Shown here piece after piece: positions 62,517 to 64,000 of a DNA stretch of 64,000 nt (positions are counted from its first letter, which is position 1; each line of letters begins with the position of its first letter). The notes below the pieces were generated by a model, which saw only the letters and a list, made by a program, of their open reading frames with translations, was not told where the DNA came from and searched no databases. The translations under genes were made by a program, and so were the position numbers. This DNA comes from Trichosphaerium sp. ATCC 40318 (lineage: Eukaryota > Discosea > Flabellinia > Trichosidae): NCBI GenBank assembly GCA_038496445.1, contig JALMLS010000421.1:166424-230423 (forward strand). Reading direction: 5' to 3'.

Positions 62517-64000
62517 TCATATATTACATCTAGAACATACCTTGTTAACGTCCATTACTACGTTAACTGATGAACAACGTTTTAGAAGCTGACGCTCTGT
62601 TGTATTCTCAGATGTATCAAAACTTAGAGAACGAGGTCTTCTACTATAATAAAAGCCATATGAGTTACTTTCAAGCGAAAAAAACAGAACTGTATGGGAT
62701 GGACACAATAAAGGCGGAAAAATTACGTACACTCGACCTTCCTGTGTCTGAACAATATTGACTTTCATCTCAGTACCCTCTGGCTCTTCAGCATTAGAAG
62801 CAGTATAAAACGAGTCATGACTAGCGCTACGAAAAGGACCAACTATCTCTACAGGTATGTTCGATAGAACAACAGATCTACGTTTAGATACTGCGTCATC
62901 ATTACTACTAGCACTACATCCACACGTATATTAGAAACAAAGAGGTTACAGCACAAGAAAAAAGCCACTTACGAGCGATCAAACTTGTTCCGTTTTTTCT
63001 TCTTTTTTCTGACAACATCTCTCTGTTTTTTTACATCCTCCCGCTGTTTCTTTGCTTTACGCTTCTAAACAAGGAACTTAAAACCAAAAAAAAAAAAAGA
63101 ATAACGCCATCATGTCTGCATTTGCAGTTGGCTTTTTTTTGGTTCTTTGTGATTTTACGTACCAATCTGTACGAGTTAGGTGGAGGCTCGAAGTCTTTTT
63201 TCCTATCAAGCATAATAACACGAGTAATTCCACCTCCAGCAGACTTTGATTTGAGTAAAGGTGCCATTTCTGGTTTTGATACTTTAACACGCTCGTGTCT
63301 ACTCTTTGCTCTCCTTCTCTTCGATCTTGCTTTAACCTTATCAAACTCTTCGTCTTTTAATGGTACTTTCTTTTTAAAACCTAATCTCGATCGACCCTTG
63401 CGTTTACGAGCGCTTATAGTTTGAGCAGGGACAGTTATATCGTCTGAAATAGAAAGAGACGGAAAATCACTCAAACGGCTAGGAAAATAAGTAATCTAGC
63501 TCATTTAGAGTATTCAGATAGCGAAGAAAGCTTTTAAGACCATTTTTTTGAAATTATTCTTAAACGTTACATACTCTGTTTTCTGTACATCTCTAGGCGA
63601 TTTTCTACCTTCAGAGCCTACTAATTTGAAGTTAAATCGCAAGAAAAGACCAAAAAAATTAAAAAGAATTTGATCTTGTTTTGGAAAAATAGTCATGCAA
63701 GCCTTGTAATTTACCTTTAGATGATCTTGGTGTCGATAACGTAGAGAGATTGTACTAGGTAACAAGTTAAAAAAAAACTGGTACGGAAGGTCTGCCAGTA
63801 CGCTGTATTTTTGAGTAAATACGAGAACGCGTAGACTAAATCAAAGGGATTTTATAGACGTATCTACAGCACAAACAAAAAAAGGCCGAATTTGGTGATT
63901 GTCGAAAAAAATTAACGAAACACCTCAACCAAACATCAAGAAAAACGTACGGCGCTGCCTTCACTCCTTGATTCTTTGTGATCAAAACTATCTTCTGAAG
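62517..64000 (-). CDS. basic, Ser-rich low-complexity protein, runs off right edge
   Basis: Exons on minus: at the edge SEDSFDHKESRSEGSA before GTACGT; near 63740 a Ser/Pro stretch; near 63590 SEGRKSPRDVQKTE. The main exon reads LSDFPSLSISDDITVPAQ, ARKRKGRSRLGFKKKVPLKD, RSKRRRAKSRHERVKVSKPE, SAGGGITRVIMLDRKKDFEP. Then KQRDVVRKKKKRNKFD, SKRRSVVLSNIPVEIVGPF and KVNIVQTQEGRV. After a GTACGT intron it ends RRPRSLSFDTSENTTERQ and VVMDVNKVCSRC. The strongly Lys/Arg-rich blocks suggest a nuclear or RNA-associated protein, but there is no named domain. The C-terminal end (TGA near 62517) is tentative. Confidence 0.55.

Noticed and set aside
63122-63424. 100-codon plus-strand frame with hydrophobic start
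   Set aside because: Shadow of the strongly Lys/Arg-rich exon on minus.
1-64000. Whether the window could be a giant-virus genome rather than cellular
   Set aside because: Spliceosomal introns in most genes, mitochondrial presequence, bZIP, RasGAP and G-alpha are cellular. Only a few intronless F-box genes have a viral flavour.
1-64000. tRNA, rRNA, CRISPR or centromere-like arrays
   Set aside because: No cloverleaf, rRNA core or regularly spaced repeat array was seen; the only tandem array is the coding 15-bp repeat at 7813-7902 and the LRR units.

Overview
This is nuclear DNA of a eukaryote, most likely a free-living unicellular 'unikont' protist (amoebozoan-like) or an early-diverging fungus or opisthokont. 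Genes are compact and on both strands. They are cut by many 40-60 nt introns with GTACGT/GTAAGT/GTATGT donors, a CTAAC-like branch site and TAG/CAG acceptors. Base composition is AT-rich with long poly-A/T runs. The mix of heterotrimeric G-alpha, RasGAP, DEP, PARP, bZIP, a WRKY-like finger, a secreted lysozyme-like protein and PARN/PNLDC1 supports that placement. The exact lineage is inference. I saw no rRNA, tRNA or CRISPR.

Layout. 1-5.6 kb: an F-box gene running off the left edge, a USP10-like deubiquitinase, a small unknown gene, an F-box/LRR gene and an Mpv17/PMP22 gene. 6.2-9.8 kb: a large type I membrane (adhesion-like) protein. 10.4-16.3 kb: a short-chain dehydrogenase, a second F-box/LRR gene and a membrane-anchored PARN-family nuclease. 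16.3-40.8 kb: a duplicated and rearranged block. It holds three paralogous genes with three DEP domains and a beta-propeller (A and B on minus, C on plus), an ankyrin-PARP gene, an unknown gene 'X', inverted and scrambled copies of X and PARP, a DEAD-box remnant, an odd G-alpha, and an intronless F-box/ankyrin-like gene framed by inverted repeats. 41-54.8 kb: two F-box/SPRY genes, a C2-RasGAP, a bZIP, a mitochondrial membrane protein, an F-box/MORN-like gene and a second member of the left-edge F-box family. 55-64 kb: a decayed Rho-family GTPase, a WRKY-like gene, a lysozyme-like gene, an ankyrin/coiled-coil gene and a basic Ser-rich gene running off the right edge.

Themes. Ubiquitin ligase adaptors dominate: eight F-box genes with LRR, SPRY, MORN-like, ankyrin-like or unnamed C-terminal modules, plus one deubiquitinase. 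Signalling is the second theme (G-alpha, RasGAP, DEP, Rho). The most unusual structure is the 16-41 kb block. There a convergent gene pair (X and PARP) was duplicated in inverted orientation, and each copy has apparently kept a different member intact. The perfect palindrome TCACGTGA occurs at least 13 times in that block, and I found none outside it.

Exon limits are hand-read from splice signals and reading frame. Where they are given as exact positions I checked phase; elsewhere only gene spans are given.
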